Notes: generated by a model not told the origin, from the letters alone. Positions 9,016 to 18,983 are shown, counted from the first letter of the stretch. The stretch is DNA of 56,679 bases from Mediterraneibacter faecis JCM 15917 (GCA_001312505.1 BBDW01000018.1:1-56679), one strand, 5' to 3'. A program made the numbers and translations.

Positions 9016-9030
9016 GGGACACTTTGTCTC
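9016..9030 (+). repeat. ICE palindrome site 3 (GGGACACTTTGTCTC)
   Basis: Copy 3, with CTC left and GAAG right of the core, upstream of the sigma-like gene. Confidence 0.85.
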
Positions 9031-9274
9031 GAAGTCTGGAAAGCAAAATGCGCCTGTGCGACACAAGGCCGCACAAGCGCACGAAAAAGTATTATCGGTT
9101 ATGTACTGTTTAATTTCATGTTCAAAACCGGACTGCTCCGACGGAGGGGGGGCTACGCTTTTTTTAGCTGGTGCAGATCACGCGAACAATGAAATAATAA
9201 AATGAACACGGCAAAATAACCTCCCATCGGCTACCGTGTCCCTACAAGTCGTCATTGGTTTGTGTAGACGCAAA

Positions 9275-9371
9275 GAAACGGCGGCTCTGAAAATCAAAGC
9301 CGCCGTTTCAAATGGGCGTGTTGATAGGCTGCTGTACGACGGCTTTTTTTCTTTTGCCGTCGTGCGGCAGC
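9275..9371. ncRNA. Double-hairpin block, possible small RNA
   Basis: GAAACGGCGGCT (9275-9286) pairs perfectly with AGCCGCCGTTTC (9298-9309). GCTGCTGTACGACGGC (9328-9343) pairs with 9356-9371 with two mismatches around a T-rich loop. The leftward promoter at 9389-9420 would transcribe straight into both hairpins, and no gene follows before the sigma-like gene. Confidence 0.4.
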
Positions 9372-9388
9372 TTGTTCCTTTTGCGCTT

Positions 9389-9420
9389 ATCTTAACAAGC
9401 AATCCTCACAGAAATGTCAC
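9389..9420 (-). promoter_or_regulatory. Leftward promoter with TCS operator, no gene downstream
   Basis: On the minus strand GTGACATTTCTGTGAGG (9420-9404) is followed after 9 nt by TAAGAT (9394-9389), a -10-like box. The same 17-mer with the same 9-nt gap to a -10 box stands before the ABC ATPase gene at 12756-12787. Confidence 0.55.
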
Positions 9421-9480
9421 TGACACACGCTGTTTCGACAGAATAATGGGCTGAAATCTCACGAACCTGTGAGATTTGAA

Positions 9481-9507
9481 AAACCGGGAGAATAATCTCC
9501 CGGTTTT
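9481..9507 (-). terminator. Terminator of the ABC permease
   Basis: AACCGGGAGA and TCTCCCGGTT pair around ATAA with A/T-rich tails on both sides, 13 bp past the restored stop codon of the permease. Confidence 0.75.
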
Positions 9508-9519
9508 CATCGCAAATAT

Positions 9520-12048
9520 TTAATTCTGCCGCAGTCTCTCTACAACACTTTGCTTAACATTTTGCATGAAAGTTATGACGGGGGGTTGCCAAGCAGACCA
9601 GCAAAACAATAGCTGCGACAACTAACAGAGAAATTACAGGATAGTGAAAAGCTGCATAAGGAACCATTCTTCTAAAGGCTGAGTATATTGGAATATATAT
9701 CGCTGTTCCCAGTGTGGCAAGCAGTAGGAAAGAAATACTCCAATAATACCCGCCTTCCCAAAGCAATACATTTCTAATTTGCTTTTTCGTCATTCCTATA
9801 CTTTCAAGTGTTGCAAATTCATGTTTCCGAGTATTTACACTAACAACCATTGTGTTAATGAAATTCATAATTCCTATCAGCAAAAATACAGCGGACAACC
9901 CTGCGGCTATAATCCTTGAGGTCAGCAAATATCCGGCCATTTCTTGCTGCTTTTCATATCGTGACAGAATCGTAATGCCCGGTGACGAAGCAGTAATGGA
10001 TTGAAGCTGCTCCATAATCCCTTTGTCATAACTGCTATCAATCGTATCAAAAGCAATCCGAAAGATTTTGGTTTCTCCAGACAACTTCTCTATTGCCTGC
10101 TCACTGATATACAAATCAGGGGCAGTACCTCTCTCATTTCCTCGACCACTCTGAAAATCAGCGTCCAGAAAGCCAGTTGCCACTGTAAAGACCTGTTCCC
10201 CGGACTCACCGACAACGGTGATTGCTTGCCCTGGCTGAATCAATAGGTTTCCCTCATCATCCGTCATAGCGGACAAAACCACCAACTCTCCCTTTTCAAA
10301 GGCGGTTAAGTCAATAGGCTTATCAAGCGTTTTATTAAGTTCTTCGATATATCTGGAATCTATTCCGTAAACGCCGCTCCAAAAATTATCTGTATAGTTT
10401 TTTCGTGTTTCCGCATTTGAAAAATCAAGACCTGATACGCCATCCAAGGAATCAATATATTTCCCGAATACATTTTCGTCGTAAATGACATCCATAGTGG
10501 GCCACGGTGAAGCAGAATAAGTGACGCGCAGATTTTCAATTCCCTGCATTGTTTCAATTTGCTGCAACATTTCATCAGAGAGCAGGTTTCCTTCTTCGGA
10601 AATGCTGTAAGTCAATGCGAAATCACTTTCTCCCCCATTGATTTACAAAATTGTCGGGACTTAGGCTTGATAGTAGACCAGCAGAAACCAAAAACAATAT
10701 TAAGCCTAAAAATAAGGACGCAAAAGTAAGGAAGGCGCTTTTAGGGTTTCTAAAAATATTATCTCGTGCCATCCGAGATAATTTTGTTCTATGGCTCTTA
10801 TGATCTCGGTAACTCCTTGTATTTGCCTCCGTATAGCGTGAAGCCGCAACAGGAGAAATACTTGCAGCTATTTTCGCTGGTTTCATGCTGCCGATGATTG
10901 CAGTAAAAAATGTGAAGATTGCGGCACCCGCAAAAATAATGGGGGGAAAAGGACACTATCTCCCCCCCATGGTCTGTATCGCTTGAGTACATCATATTCA
11001 TGGCAAACGGAACAAGTCCAAGCGAAACAATACCACCGACAATCAGGCCGCTGGGAATACCGATCACCGCCGTTCTGAATATTTGAGAACGCACGATCCG
11101 CTTGATTTGTCTTTTTGTCGTGCCTATCGTTTTAAGCTGTCCATAGAATTGTGTATCTCTTGAAATTGAGATATACAGAATGTTATAAATCAGCAAATAG
11201 CCGCTGATAATGATAAAGACGATAATAGCAGCCAGTGGAAGAACAATGGTGGTGGAATTGCTCTGAGCAATAGGTACAATTTCAAAGGACTGACTTTCTG
11301 TAAACGAAATCTTCCGTTTTAGTTTTTCACAGGATCGCAGGGCATTACTGTCATCAGAAAAAGAAATCATTGCGGTAGACACACTATCAAAGGGAAGCCC
11401 TGTTTGTGTTGCAAAAAGCTCCGAAACATAAGCGGCACCACGGTTGCCTGCACGTGAAGCCGAATAATCTGTGTAATAGCCCGACAAAACAAATTCATCG
11501 GAGATATATTGATAATCTGTTCCGAGTTGATAGGAAAGGGAAATATTCATCCCTATCTGTGGATCATCAATCCCCCCCATTGCACGCAAAGCCCATGTAG
11601 GGAGCATAATTTCATTTTTTGCTTGCGGATAATCTCCGTGTATATCCGAAATTGTTGGTACACGGTGTTCTTGCCATTCTGTTTCGTCTATCCAAGTAAT
11701 ACTCAGCAGGGCATCGTCCATTCCAGATGTATCAATGCTGCCCAATCTCTGACTGATACCAACTACGGATACCAAGCTGGATCGGCTCAATTCTTCATAT
11801 TGTTCTTCTGAGAGGCTTGTAATTGCCACATCCGCAGTCGTGCCCATCGCACGAATTTGCTGCATTTGATAGGTTTCAAAATAACTGCACCCCAAACTAA
11901 ATACAGATGTGATCATAAAGGCGGTCAAGAATAATGCGATGGTAACGAAAACATTTCTCTGCTTATTAGCGCGGTAGCTTCTTTTGGCAAGACGATTGAT
12001 TGTTGCCTGATTATTGTTCCCAAATAAAATATCATCCATCAATGTCAC
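9520..12048 (-). pseudogene. FtsX-like ABC transporter permease, frame-broken
   Basis: One permease of about 840 residues is spread over three frames: 12048 to about 10945, then to about 10634, then to about 9577, with the last residues (QSVVERLRQN) ending at 9520. It has an N-terminal helix, a large extracytoplasmic domain, a helix block with YGQLKTIGTTKRQI and a second FtsX block with VSVNTRKHEFATLESIGMT. All three breaks lie at G/C runs (C6 for C5, G5 for G4, C6 for C5). It should form the membrane part of the exporter with the ATPase at 12058; context suggests peptide-antibiotic defence. Confidence 0.85.
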
Positions 12049-12057
12049 CCCCCCCTG

Positions 12058-12723
12058 TCACTGTGCGATTTTTCCGTCCTCAATACGGATAATTCGGTCG
12101 GCAAGCTGGGCAATTTCATTGTTATGGGTAATCATTACAAGCGTTTGATGGAACTTCTGACTTGTAACTTTCAGCAAACCAAGAACATCACTACTTGTCC
12201 GGCTATCCAAATTGCCTGTCGGTTCATCTGCAAGTATAATAGCTGGTTTGGAAACAAGGGCGCGGGCAATCGCTACACGCTGCTGCTGGCCGCCGGACAG
12301 ATTGTTAGGCATACTGTTCAGCTTCCCATCGAGAGCCAACATTTTCACGACTTCATCCATAAACCGCTTGTCCACGGTATCACCATCCAGCTCCACCGGC
12401 AGGACAATATTTTCATAGACATTCAGCACAGGAACAAGATTGTAATTCTGAAAGATAAACCCGATGTTACGTCTGCGGAAGATGGTAAGCTGTTCATCCT
12501 TGAGTTTCGATAATTCTTTCCCTTTTACTTTAATACTGCCGGAAGTTGGCGTATCTAACCCGCCCATCATGTTCAGCAAAGTAGACTTACCGCTGCCGGA
12601 AGTACCAACAATGGCAACAAATTCACCTTCCTCAATGGATAGGGTCACGCCATCCAATGCTTTTGTAATGTTCGGTTCGGTGCCGTAATATTTCTTCAAA
12701 TCTGTCGTTTGTAATATGCTCAT
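12058..12723 (-). CDS. ABC transporter ATP-binding protein (MacB/BceA-like)
   Basis: A 221-residue ATPase with Walker A GTSGSGKS, signature LSGGQQQR, Walker [10 protein letters not shown] and switch His in VMITHNN. The [14 protein letters not shown] start at 12723 follows a weak GGTGG; an in-frame GTG 12 nt upstream is possible. It powers the adjacent permease. A promoter with operator GTGACATTTCTGTGAGG lies at 12756-12787, so the transporter pair is probably induced by the regulator at 13899. Confidence 0.93.
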   Translation of the reverse strand: MSILQTTDLKKYYGTEPNITKALDGVTLSIEEGEFVAIVGTSGSGKSTLLNMMGGLDTPTSGSIKVKGKELSKLKDEQLTIFRRRNIGFIFQNYNLVPVLNVYENIVLPVELDGDTVDKRFMDEVVKMLALDGKLNSMPNNLSGGQQQRVAIARALVSKPAIILADEPTGNLDSRTSSDVLGLLKVTSQKFHQTLVMITHNNEIAQLADRIIRIEDGKIAQ

Positions 12724-12755
12724 ATAGAACACCACCCTTTCTTTTTGATGGCTCT

Positions 12756-12787
12756 ATCATAAAAGGTAAACCTCACAGAAATGTCAC
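12756..12787 (-). promoter_or_regulatory. Operator and promoter of the ABC transporter operon
   Basis: On the minus strand GTGACATTTCTGTGAGG (12787-12771) is followed after 9 nt by TATGAT (12761-12756), 33 bp before the ATPase start. The operator would overlap the -35 position, as in response-regulator-activated promoters. The exact 17-mer also occurs at 9404-9420. Confidence 0.65.
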
Positions 12788-12804
12788 GGGAAACAAAATA
12801 CCTC

Positions 12805-12838
12805 TGTTTAATTAAATCTCAAATGTCATAGGTCTGTG
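12805..12838. terminator. Inverted repeat after the sensor kinase
   Basis: AAATGTCA and TGTGACATTT flank a short loop and are followed on the plus strand by TTTTGTTTTTT. It may be a terminator or another regulator site, since TGTGACATTT resembles the TCS operator. Confidence 0.4.
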
Positions 12839-12864
12839 ACATTTTGTTTTTTAGCGTACTTATT

Positions 12865-13902
12865 TTATTGTCGAGGCAGAAAGACGGAAAAAGTTGAACC
12901 CCCCCTCCCAACCTCGGATGTTACCCGGATATAACCGCCTTGCAAGGTTACGATCTCACGAGCCAGATATAGACCAATACCAATTCCATCTACATCATGT
13001 ACGATGTCCTCTCGATAGAAACGCTTGAAAATTGCTCCCTGATGCTGTTCTGAAATGCCAATGCCTGTATCTGCAATGTCGATTTTCACATACATTTCCC
13101 AACTTTCAACCGAAACACGGATTTGACCGCCCTCCGGCGTATATTTCACTGCATTGTCCAAAATATTGAACAGTGCTTCGCTTGTCCATTTTCTGTCATG
13201 GGAAACAACCAAGTTCTCCGGGCAGTCCACTTGAACATTGATCTGTTTTTTCTCGGCGTTCAGAAGAATACCTCCCAATGCGGCGGCAAGCGTGTCATAA
13301 AGCGGCTGGCTTTTCTTTTCCAGAGAAATAACACCTGTTTCCAAACGAGAGGTTTTAATCATAGCCTGCATGAGAAAATCCAGTTTATCAAGCTGGCTGG
13401 CCTGTGCCGTTAGAAACTCTTTTTGTTTTTGCACAGGGACTTCATTTTCAAGCAGAGTGCTGTTAATCATTTTCAAGTTCGCAATCGGGGGGGTCTTGAC
13501 CTGATGGGAGATGTCGGAAATCAGTTCTTGCAGGTCAGCCCGTTCTTGTGCAATGCCGTTCTTGTTTTCCTGCATGACTTCATATAAACGGTTCAGCCGA
13601 TATTCAATTTTATAGAAAAGACTTTCTTCTTCCACAGTCTGTTTCGGCTGCATATTCCCGGATAACATATCATCCATTAAACTGCAAAAAGCATCGGAGA
13701 ACATTGCCAGTTTGCGGCGAACCAGCACCATAAAACAAACAGCGCAAACCAGCACAAAAATGCCGAACAATAATACATACCAGACAGCGGTTATATTTTG
13801 GGTCAGCCCATACAAAGCTGCTGAAACCGTCCCCATTGCCACCAGCAGGAGAACAGCAAAAAAGATACAGGCTTTGTTGACGGAAAGTTTTCGCACATTC
13901 AT
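12865..13902 (-). CDS. Sensor histidine kinase of the ICE TCS
   Basis: A 345-residue kinase from MNVRKLSVNKAC. Two close transmembrane helices (about 12-33 and 40-61) leave almost no extracellular loop, the intramembrane-sensing type that works with an ABC transporter. The DHp motif SDISHQVKTP has His133; N box FNILDNAVKY, then ADTGIGI and GIGIGLYLA. An extra proline (TPPIANL, relatives TPIANL) comes from the G7 run at 13487. ATGA overlap with the regulator marks one operon. Detection of a peptide antibiotic through the transporter is inferred from family. Confidence 0.92.
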   Translation of the reverse strand: MNVRKLSVNKACIFFAVLLLVAMGTVSAALYGLTQNITAVWYVLLFGIFVLVCAVCFMVLVRRKLAMFSDAFCSLMDDMLSGNMQPKQTVEEESLFYKIEYRLNRLYEVMQENKNGIAQERADLQELISDISHQVKTPPIANLKMINSTLLENEVPVQKQKEFLTAQASQLDKLDFLMQAMIKTSRLETGVISLEKKSQPLYDTLAAALGGILLNAEKKQINVQVDCPENLVVSHDRKWTSEALFNILDNAVKYTPEGGQIRVSVESWEMYVKIDIADTGIGISEQHQGAIFKRFYREDIVHDVDGIGIGLYLAREIVTLQGGYIRVTSEVGRGGSTFSVFLPRQ

Positions 13903-14585
13903 TTCAGCACTCCTCCGATCCACATATAGCCCATACCATATACCGTTTTGATATACTGACGGTCAGGTGTTTCGATTTTGTTTCGTACCCGGCTGATCGC
14001 CGCAGTCAGAGCGTGTTCATCCACAAAATTTCCGTCTGCGTCCCACAGCTTTTCCAACAAGACTTGCCGGGTCAAAACAATCTGCGGATTTTTCATCAGG
14101 ATTTTCAAAAGTCGATATTCCAGTGGGGGGGTGAATGTAAGTGGCTTTCCTGATAGAGTAGCACTCATTTCTGAAAAATTGATGGTCAGTGTGCCATCCT
14201 CATAAGTATCACCACCATATTGTTTTGTCAGCCTACCCAGCACTACCGCTAATTTCTTTTGAAAGACGCTCATAGGGAAAGGTTTTGTCACATAATCCTC
14301 TGCGCCCAGTTCATACCCTTTGAGCATATCGCTTTCCATATCATTTGCGGTCAGAAAAATAATAACGGTATCAGGGCGACGCTCTTTTATTTCCCGGCAG
14401 AAGTCAAAACCGTTCCCGTCCGGCAAATTTACATCCAGCACAATCAGGTCATAGTCCTGCTTTGTCAAGAAACTACTGGCCACTGATTTTGTCAGTGCAG
14501 AATCAACCGTATAGCCCACAGTATTCAAGTTATAGCATAAAGTATTATTCAAAAGCCGATCATCCTCGACTACTAAAATTCGCAT
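13899..14585 (-). CDS. OmpR-family response regulator of the ICE TCS
   Basis: Starts MRILVVEDDR at 14585 with AAGGAG upstream. The receiver has phosphoacceptor Asp51 in LIVLDVNLPDGNG and TKPF; the winged helix ends KTVYGMGYMW. Extra proline in TFTPPLEYRLL comes from the G7 run at 14125. It should bind the TGTGAGG/GTGACA sites at 14621-14640 (own promoter), 12771-12787 (transporter) and 9404-9420 (no known gene). Confidence 0.93.
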   Translation of the reverse strand: MRILVVEDDRLLNNTLCYNLNTVGYTVDSALTKSVASSFLTKQDYDLIVLDVNLPDGNGFDFCREIKERRPDTVIIFLTANDMESDMLKGYELGAEDYVTKPFPMSVFQKKLAVVLGRLTKQYGGDTYEDGTLTINFSEMSATLSGKPLTFTPPLEYRLLKILMKNPQIVLTRQVLLEKLWDADGNFVDEHALTAAISRVRNKIETPDRQYIKTVYGMGYMWIGGVLK

Positions 14586-14607
14586 GGTATCACACTCCTT
14601 CATTTTC

Positions 14608-14640
14608 AGTATAGCACCCAAATGTCACAGAAACCTCACA
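14608..14640 (-). promoter_or_regulatory. Promoter and operator of the ICE TCS operon
   Basis: On the minus strand TGTGAGGTTTCTGTGACATT (14640-14621) is followed after 7 nt by TATACT (14613-14608), 22 bp before the regulator start. It has the same half-sites as 9404-9420 and 12771-12787 in the opposite order, suggesting autoregulation. Confidence 0.6.
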
Positions 14641-14680
14641 ATATTTCTGATTTTATTTTAGATACCAACCTCTGATCTTC

Positions 14681-14695
14681 GGGACAAATTGTCCC
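14681..14695 (+). repeat. ICE palindrome site 4 (GGGACAAATTGTCCC)
   Basis: Copy 4, perfectly symmetric in the core, with CTTC left and AAAG right. It lies in the divergent gap between the TCS and the XRE regulator. Confidence 0.85.
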
Positions 14696-14830
14696 AAAGT
14701 TATAGGTATATTGTACCTCACATTTCCGCGATCATCAATTTGCGTATGTGAAATTAAATAGTCAGTAGTATGAAATACACAGTCGTTCAAATAATATCAC
14801 ATGAAATGTAAAATCATATCAGGTGATGTT

Positions 14831-15190
14831 ATGAAGATAGAACGAGATGAAAGACGCTTTGATTTTCACGATATAGGGCTCGCCATCAAGCGTGCAAGAG
14901 AAGCCAGCGGCATGACACAGGAGCAACTGGCCTATATTGTTGACCGCGCTCCGCGTACCATTATGTATAATGAAAATGATGGTCAGCATCCAAGCTTCAA
15001 CACCTTTTATCAGATGGTTACAATGTTTGATATATCGGTGGATCAATACTTTTACCCGTCCCAGAATAGCGGGAGCGAGTGCAGGAAGCGGATTGATGCC
15101 ATGTTGAACGCCTTGGACGAAAGAGAATTGAAAATCGTTGAAGCTACAATCCAAGCGATGAAAGCATCGAAAGAAACGGAGGAAACGTAA
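14831..15190 (+). CDS. XRE-family transcriptional regulator
   Basis: A 119-residue protein from MKIERDERRFDFHDIG at 14831, preceded by AGGTGATG. The HTH reads IKRAREASGMTQEQLAYIVDRAPRTI in its N-terminal half; the C-terminus (MLNALDERELKIVEATIQAMK) is a helix typical of ICE repressors. It is the only rightward gene in the left part of the ICE backbone, which points to control of the transfer block or the TCS cargo. A palindrome lies 136 bp upstream. Confidence 0.88.
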   Translation: MKIERDERRFDFHDIGLAIKRAREASGMTQEQLAYIVDRAPRTIMYNENDGQHPSFNTFYQMVTMFDISVDQYFYPSQNSGSECRKRIDAMLNALDERELKIVEATIQAMKASKETEET

Positions 15191-15333
15191 AAGAAAGCGT
15201 AACCTCCGTTTTTTGCGCCATGTTGCGGGTTGCGCGTTTTGGCAAGCAATTCGGGTGTGGCCACACTCCGAAATTGCTGGCCGCAGGCCCGCAAAAATGC
15301 TTGTTGGGGAGCTCCCCAAACCCGCTGTACTTC

Positions 15334-15348
15334 GGGACAAATTGTCCC
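15334..15348 (+). repeat. ICE palindrome site 5 (GGGACAAATTGTCCC)
   Basis: Copy 5, with CTTC left and AAAG right, 40 bp beyond the relaxase stop codon, between convergent genes. Confidence 0.85.
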
Positions 15349-15387
15349 AAAGTCCCGGTGCGTTGCACCGTAGTCTGCGGCCCGTCA

Positions 15388-16796
15388 CTATCGTTCCTGT
15401 GCCTTATTCTCACGCTCGTCCGTTATGCCGAGCAGATGATCAATGTTCGCTTTTATTGCCACGGCCTCCCGCATTTGCCGCTGGGCCTCCCGGTATTCTG
15501 CATAAAGCGCTTTCTTTTGTCCCGCCAGCTCACGGCGGGATTTTTTTAGTGCTTCAATCTTAGGGAGTTTTGCGCCGTTCAGTATGGTGTTCATAGTATC
15601 CTTTGCCGCCCGGTAAGTGGCAAGCTCCGCTTCGTGCTGGGCCAGATACTTTTTGCTGTACCGCGCAGCTTTGTATCCATCAAACACCGGGCGAGTCTTG
15701 GCATAGTCCACCGTGGCAGCCATCAGCTCCGAGGTTTTGGAAAGAGCCTCCTCCGTTGTGCGGAGCTCGTCAGACAGCTTGTGAAAGTGATCCACCGCAG
15801 CCTCGGTGCTGGCCGTCAGCGCCGCATAGTCTGTCAGATGATGCTCCTGCAAATACTGGAGCGCGGCGGCCATCTGTTTTAGGTTGTAGACCTTGGCCCA
15901 TCGTTCATAGGCCGGGCCCTTGCCTTGGGCCATACGCTCTTGAATGTCGATGATGAGATTAACTCGCCGTGGCGGAACCGTGGGCTCCTCTGTCAGCTCA
16001 GGGAGTGGACGTTCCCCGGCAATTACTGCCTTGATGTCCTCCGGGTCAAATCCGGCTCCCAGTGTAGAAGCCCGGAGCCGAGTCGGTTTTTCCTGCCCGG
16101 GCGCAAGGAATGAGATGACACCGCCGCGTCCCTGTTTCACCGAAAAGCCGGACTCCTCCATGAGACGAAGAAAGTCGGCAAAGTCCGTGGGCTTTTTCTC
16201 CAAAGCGGCGAGAACAGCCAGCTGCACCCGCTGCTTGGCAGAGGGCGGCTTTTCCCCCCCGATCCACTGGCCATAGTGAAGAAAGCGGCCCTTGCTGTGC
16301 TGGCGCGGATTTTGAATGACAGACAATTCATGTTCGATGCACACGCGGTCAGAGAGCCGCCGCAGGGCAAAGGACGAACCAATAAAATTATGAAATTTCC
16401 GGGAGCGGTCAAAGGCCGTTGCATTGAAATAAATGTGATTGTGGATATGGGCCTTATCGGTATGCGTACAGACAAAGAATTGATGTTTTCCCTTTGTCCA
16501 GCGCATCGCCGTTTCATAACCGATACGGTTTGCTTCTTCCGCCGTAACCTCCCCGGGCAGAAACGCCTGCCGGATCTGAAAGAACAGTGCCCCGCGAGAT
16601 ACGGCCCGGCCTGTCTCTGCAAGGTATTGACTTTTTACCAGAAGAAACTCGGCGGGAGCCGTGTTCGGATCGCAGAGATAGGAAGATACGGCTCCCAGCT
16701 TTTCCGGGTTCAGGCCATAGGTGAAACGATCCTCCATCGTTTGAATTGCACTTTTTCCCGCCGCTGTTTTATAAGGCGGATGTAGGTGGTCGCCGT
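15388..16796 (-). CDS. ICE relaxase (MobA/VirD2-type), irregular start
   Basis: The relaxase nicks oriT and leads the strand into the recipient. The nuclease motif HTDKAHIHNHIYFNA carries the metal-binding histidines, and a long helical C-terminus follows. GGAGG stands 7 nt before codon ACG at 16794-16796, from which the frame reads ATTYIR as in relatives; ACG replaces the usual ATG. About 25 bases on, one C is missing (CGCCTTAT for CGCCCTTAT), shifting to the frame that runs through to 15388. The only ATG in the long frame near the start is at 16737. MobC is directly upstream. Confidence 0.82.
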
Positions 16797-16833
16797 AAAA
16801 ATCCCTCCTTCCGGCAAACAGTATTTTTACTTT

Positions 16834-16848
16834 GGGACACTTTGTCCC
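16834..16848 (+). repeat. ICE palindrome site 6 (GGGACACTTTGTCCC)
   Basis: Copy 6, perfectly symmetric, with TTT left and GAAG right, 38 bp upstream of the relaxase start and downstream of mobC. Confidence 0.87.
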
Positions 16849-16897
16849 GAAGTAGAAAAAGCCGGGGGGGAGCGGTATCAACCACTCCCCGGATGGG

Positions 16898-17245
16898 TCA
16901 GAGCTCTACCAGCGCGGAGAGCTGTTTCAAGAGATCAGACAGCGGCCCCCACAAAGCGGCATAGTCCCGCTGCAAGGCCGCGAGTTCTTCGGGATAAATC
17001 GCGCCGTAGGTGTTGGCTTGAATTGCCACTTGGTTCAGATTGTTGGAGCAGCGCCGCTGGAGCGAAACCAGCTCACGAACAGGCGAAAGGTCAACATGAA
17101 GCACATACCCACTCAGGGCCATTTTCCGCATATAGGCTCCCATGTTACGGATGCCAGCCTCCGCCATACGTTCTTGAATCAGGGCCTGCTCCGCCTCCGA
17201 CACCATCACATGAAGATGGATCGGACGGCGGCGCTTTTTTGTCAT
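16898..17245 (-). CDS. mobC: MobC-family relaxosome protein
   Basis: A 115-residue basic protein starting MTKKRRRPIHLHVMVS. The ribbon-helix-helix N-terminus and LVSLQRRCSNNLNQVAIQANT are characteristic of MobC, which binds oriT and opens it for the relaxase. Its ATG overlaps the stop of the small gene upstream (ATGA), and the relaxase follows 100 bp downstream, so all three belong to one transfer operon. Confidence 0.9.
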   Translation of the reverse strand: MTKKRRRPIHLHVMVSEAEQALIQERMAEAGIRNMGAYMRKMALSGYVLHVDLSPVRELVSLQRRCSNNLNQVAIQANTYGAIYPEELAALQRDYAALWGPLSDLLKQLSALVEL

Positions 17246-17406
17246 CGCTCCTCACGCTCCCGGCTGCGGCAGGCGCGTGGCGGCTCCTTTACCTTATCCA
17301 GCGGCTTTTCCTGTTCGTCTGCTGGAACAGGGTGCGGCAAATGAAATTCACGGTGCAGGCGCAGCACCTCCAGTACAGACAATTCCTGTTCACGTTTCTT
17401 TTCCAT
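17242..17406 (-). CDS. Small conserved protein upstream of mobC
   Basis: A 54-residue frame from ATG 17406 with AAGGAGG upstream: MEKKREQELSVLEVLRLHRE and then FHLPHPVPADEQEKPLDK. It is charged, has no membrane segment and ends in ATGA overlap with mobC. Spacing, ribosome site and coupling support a real gene. Function unknown; an oriT-processing accessory is a guess from location. Confidence 0.65.
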   Translation of the reverse strand: MEKKREQELSVLEVLRLHREFHLPHPVPADEQEKPLDKVKEPPRACRSREREER

Positions 17407-17418
17407 ATACGCACCTCC

Positions 17419-18005
17419 TTATCTATCGCCACGGTCAGGCTGCCTCCGTTGGGGAGCCGGAGCCTCCGAGCCGCGATCTGCCTCCGCCAACTTTGCCGCA
17501 TTTTTCATCTGCTCGGCAATCGGACGGGGGGGCCTGTCGGGATTATCAGGCGCAGGACGCAGCTCATAGTCGGATGCCTGTTTTTCCGTTAGCGGGCGGG
17601 TATAGGTAAGATAGCCCCAAGCCAAGAACGAGCCATTTTCCACCGGGATGCGCTGATCGTAATTGAAGATTTCATCCGGCTTGTTATAAGGCGGCTTCGG
17701 GAATGTCCCGATGTCCACAGGCCGCTGGGTCGAATAATACTTGTAAAGGCCGGGAGCCTCGGTCTGCCTGATCCCGATGTTATAAATACGCTGATAGTCC
17801 TGCACCCGGTCTGTGAAATCCTGTTCCATCGCGGTGCGGTCATTTCCATAGTGACCCCATTCATACTGCCGCTGGCCGTCCTTGTCATCATAGCAGGCCC
17901 ATGTGACATAGCGGGATGCGCGGTGGGATGTTCGCCCAATGCAAATCCTCGCCCATTTTCCAGCATGACCGCCTTCAAAATAGCATAGCCTTGATTTTTG
18001 TCCAT
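17419..18005 (-). pseudogene. Conserved ICE protein of unknown function, frame-broken
   Basis: GGGAGG precedes ATG 18005. The frame reads MDKNQGYAILKAVMLENGRG and GFALGEHP, then a one-base shift at about 17918 leads to RYVTWACYDDKDGQRQYEWG and the rest. A proline-rich tail follows (PAPDNPDRPPRPIAEQM) with an extra proline from a G7 run at 17526. Proteins with this start and the WGHY motif are common in Tn1549-like transfer blocks; I do not know a function. The break is not in a G4 run. Confidence 0.65.
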
Positions 18006-18018
18006 AGTACACCTCCCA

Positions 18019-18983
18019 TCATCGAGACATTTCTTTATTTTCTCTTTTCACAAACGGCTGGAGCTGATAGGGGCTTGTACCGTCCTCGGGTCGCAGAAAG
18101 TCTATCCGGGCCGCAGCACGGATAGCGTTCTGGTTAAGCTGCCGCTGCCATGCCCCCCCTTGGCTGGGAGCCCACTTAAAGCCGTTGCTTTTCAGTTCCT
18201 GCCGCTGATCGGCATCGGGCTTTTCCTCAAAAATAAGCTGCAAACGATTTTCAGCCTCGTTGATTTTTGCCTCACCTCCGGGGAATGTCCAGCCAGCAAA
18301 CTCGGAGCGGCTGCTCAGTTCCTCAATGCGCTGGCGCACACGGCGGATGTTGGCGTTGTTGTTGGAAAGCAGATAGGCGGGGTATGGCTTGCTTTTGTCC
18401 AAGTGCCATGACTGCGCCATATCTGCTTTGAGCTTTTCTGCCTGCTCCGGCGTAAGCTCCGGGCAGCCGTCCAGCGTTTTGTGTTTCCGAAAATACGCAT
18501 TGACCGCCTTCATGGTGGCCTGCTGGGACTCCAGCCCCCTCCAGCTTTTTTGTCAGCTTTTCCACGGCCAGATCGTCATCCGCGCTGATCCCACCCATTC
18601 CAACAGAGCGGATTTTATCAAGCAGCTTTGAAATCTCCGCATACTCTCCATAGTTGCGATCCCGGGCGGCGTTCTGCTTGTGTTTTTTTGTCACAGGGAA
18701 ATTGCCGCCCCCCGGAGATCAGAATAGAGGGCACCCGGGCATCAATCACATTGCGTTCATTCAGATTTTCCGCAAGTTTCCGGGCATAGCGATCCACCAG
18801 CGCGTCAATCTTATCATGGTACATTGGATCGACACGGGCTTTCTGGCGTTCCGCCGCTGCATACGCTTCATCGACCATTGCCCGGTAGCCCGCCGTAGCG
18901 GAGCCCGGCTGATAGTCAGAAAAGCTGTTCATATCTTTTGCCCGCTTTGCGGCTTCTTCATTGATCGGATAATATTTCGGCAT
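18019..18983 (-). pseudogene. Conserved ICE protein with GAWQRQL-type C-terminus, frame-broken
   Basis: From MPKYYPINEEAAKRAKDM at 18983 (GGAGG upstream) three frames give one protein of about 320 residues. An N-terminal helical domain, a middle with KVDPMYHDKIDALVD-like helices and a C-terminal GFKWAPSQG(G)AWQRQLNQNA motif are seen. Breaks lie at about 18705 (G6, expected G5) and 18535 (G5, expected G4). The last motif occurs in a group of mobile-element proteins (DUF3560-like in my memory). Role unknown. Confidence 0.65.

Larger units (their letters stand above)
8934..9519. other. Regulatory, non-coding stretch between sigma-like gene and ABC permease
   Basis: No supported protein gene; the longest frames have no motif. 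It contains palindrome site 3, two long hairpins (9275-9309, 9328-9371), a promoter with a TCS-type operator (9389-9420), a small inverted repeat CTCAC/GTGAG at about 9459 and the permease terminator (9481-9507). A 17-codon GTG frame at about 9218-9165 has a GGGAGG site but no support beyond that. Confidence 0.5.

Noticed and set aside
9178..9402. Leftward 74-residue frame after the orphan promoter
   Set aside because: It starts inside the -10 region of that promoter, runs through two perfect hairpins and has no ribosome site.
16786..17592. Rightward frame of 268 residues across mobC and the relaxase start
   Set aside because: Antisense of mobC and its coupled neighbours; cysteine/proline-rich composition typical of a shadow frame.
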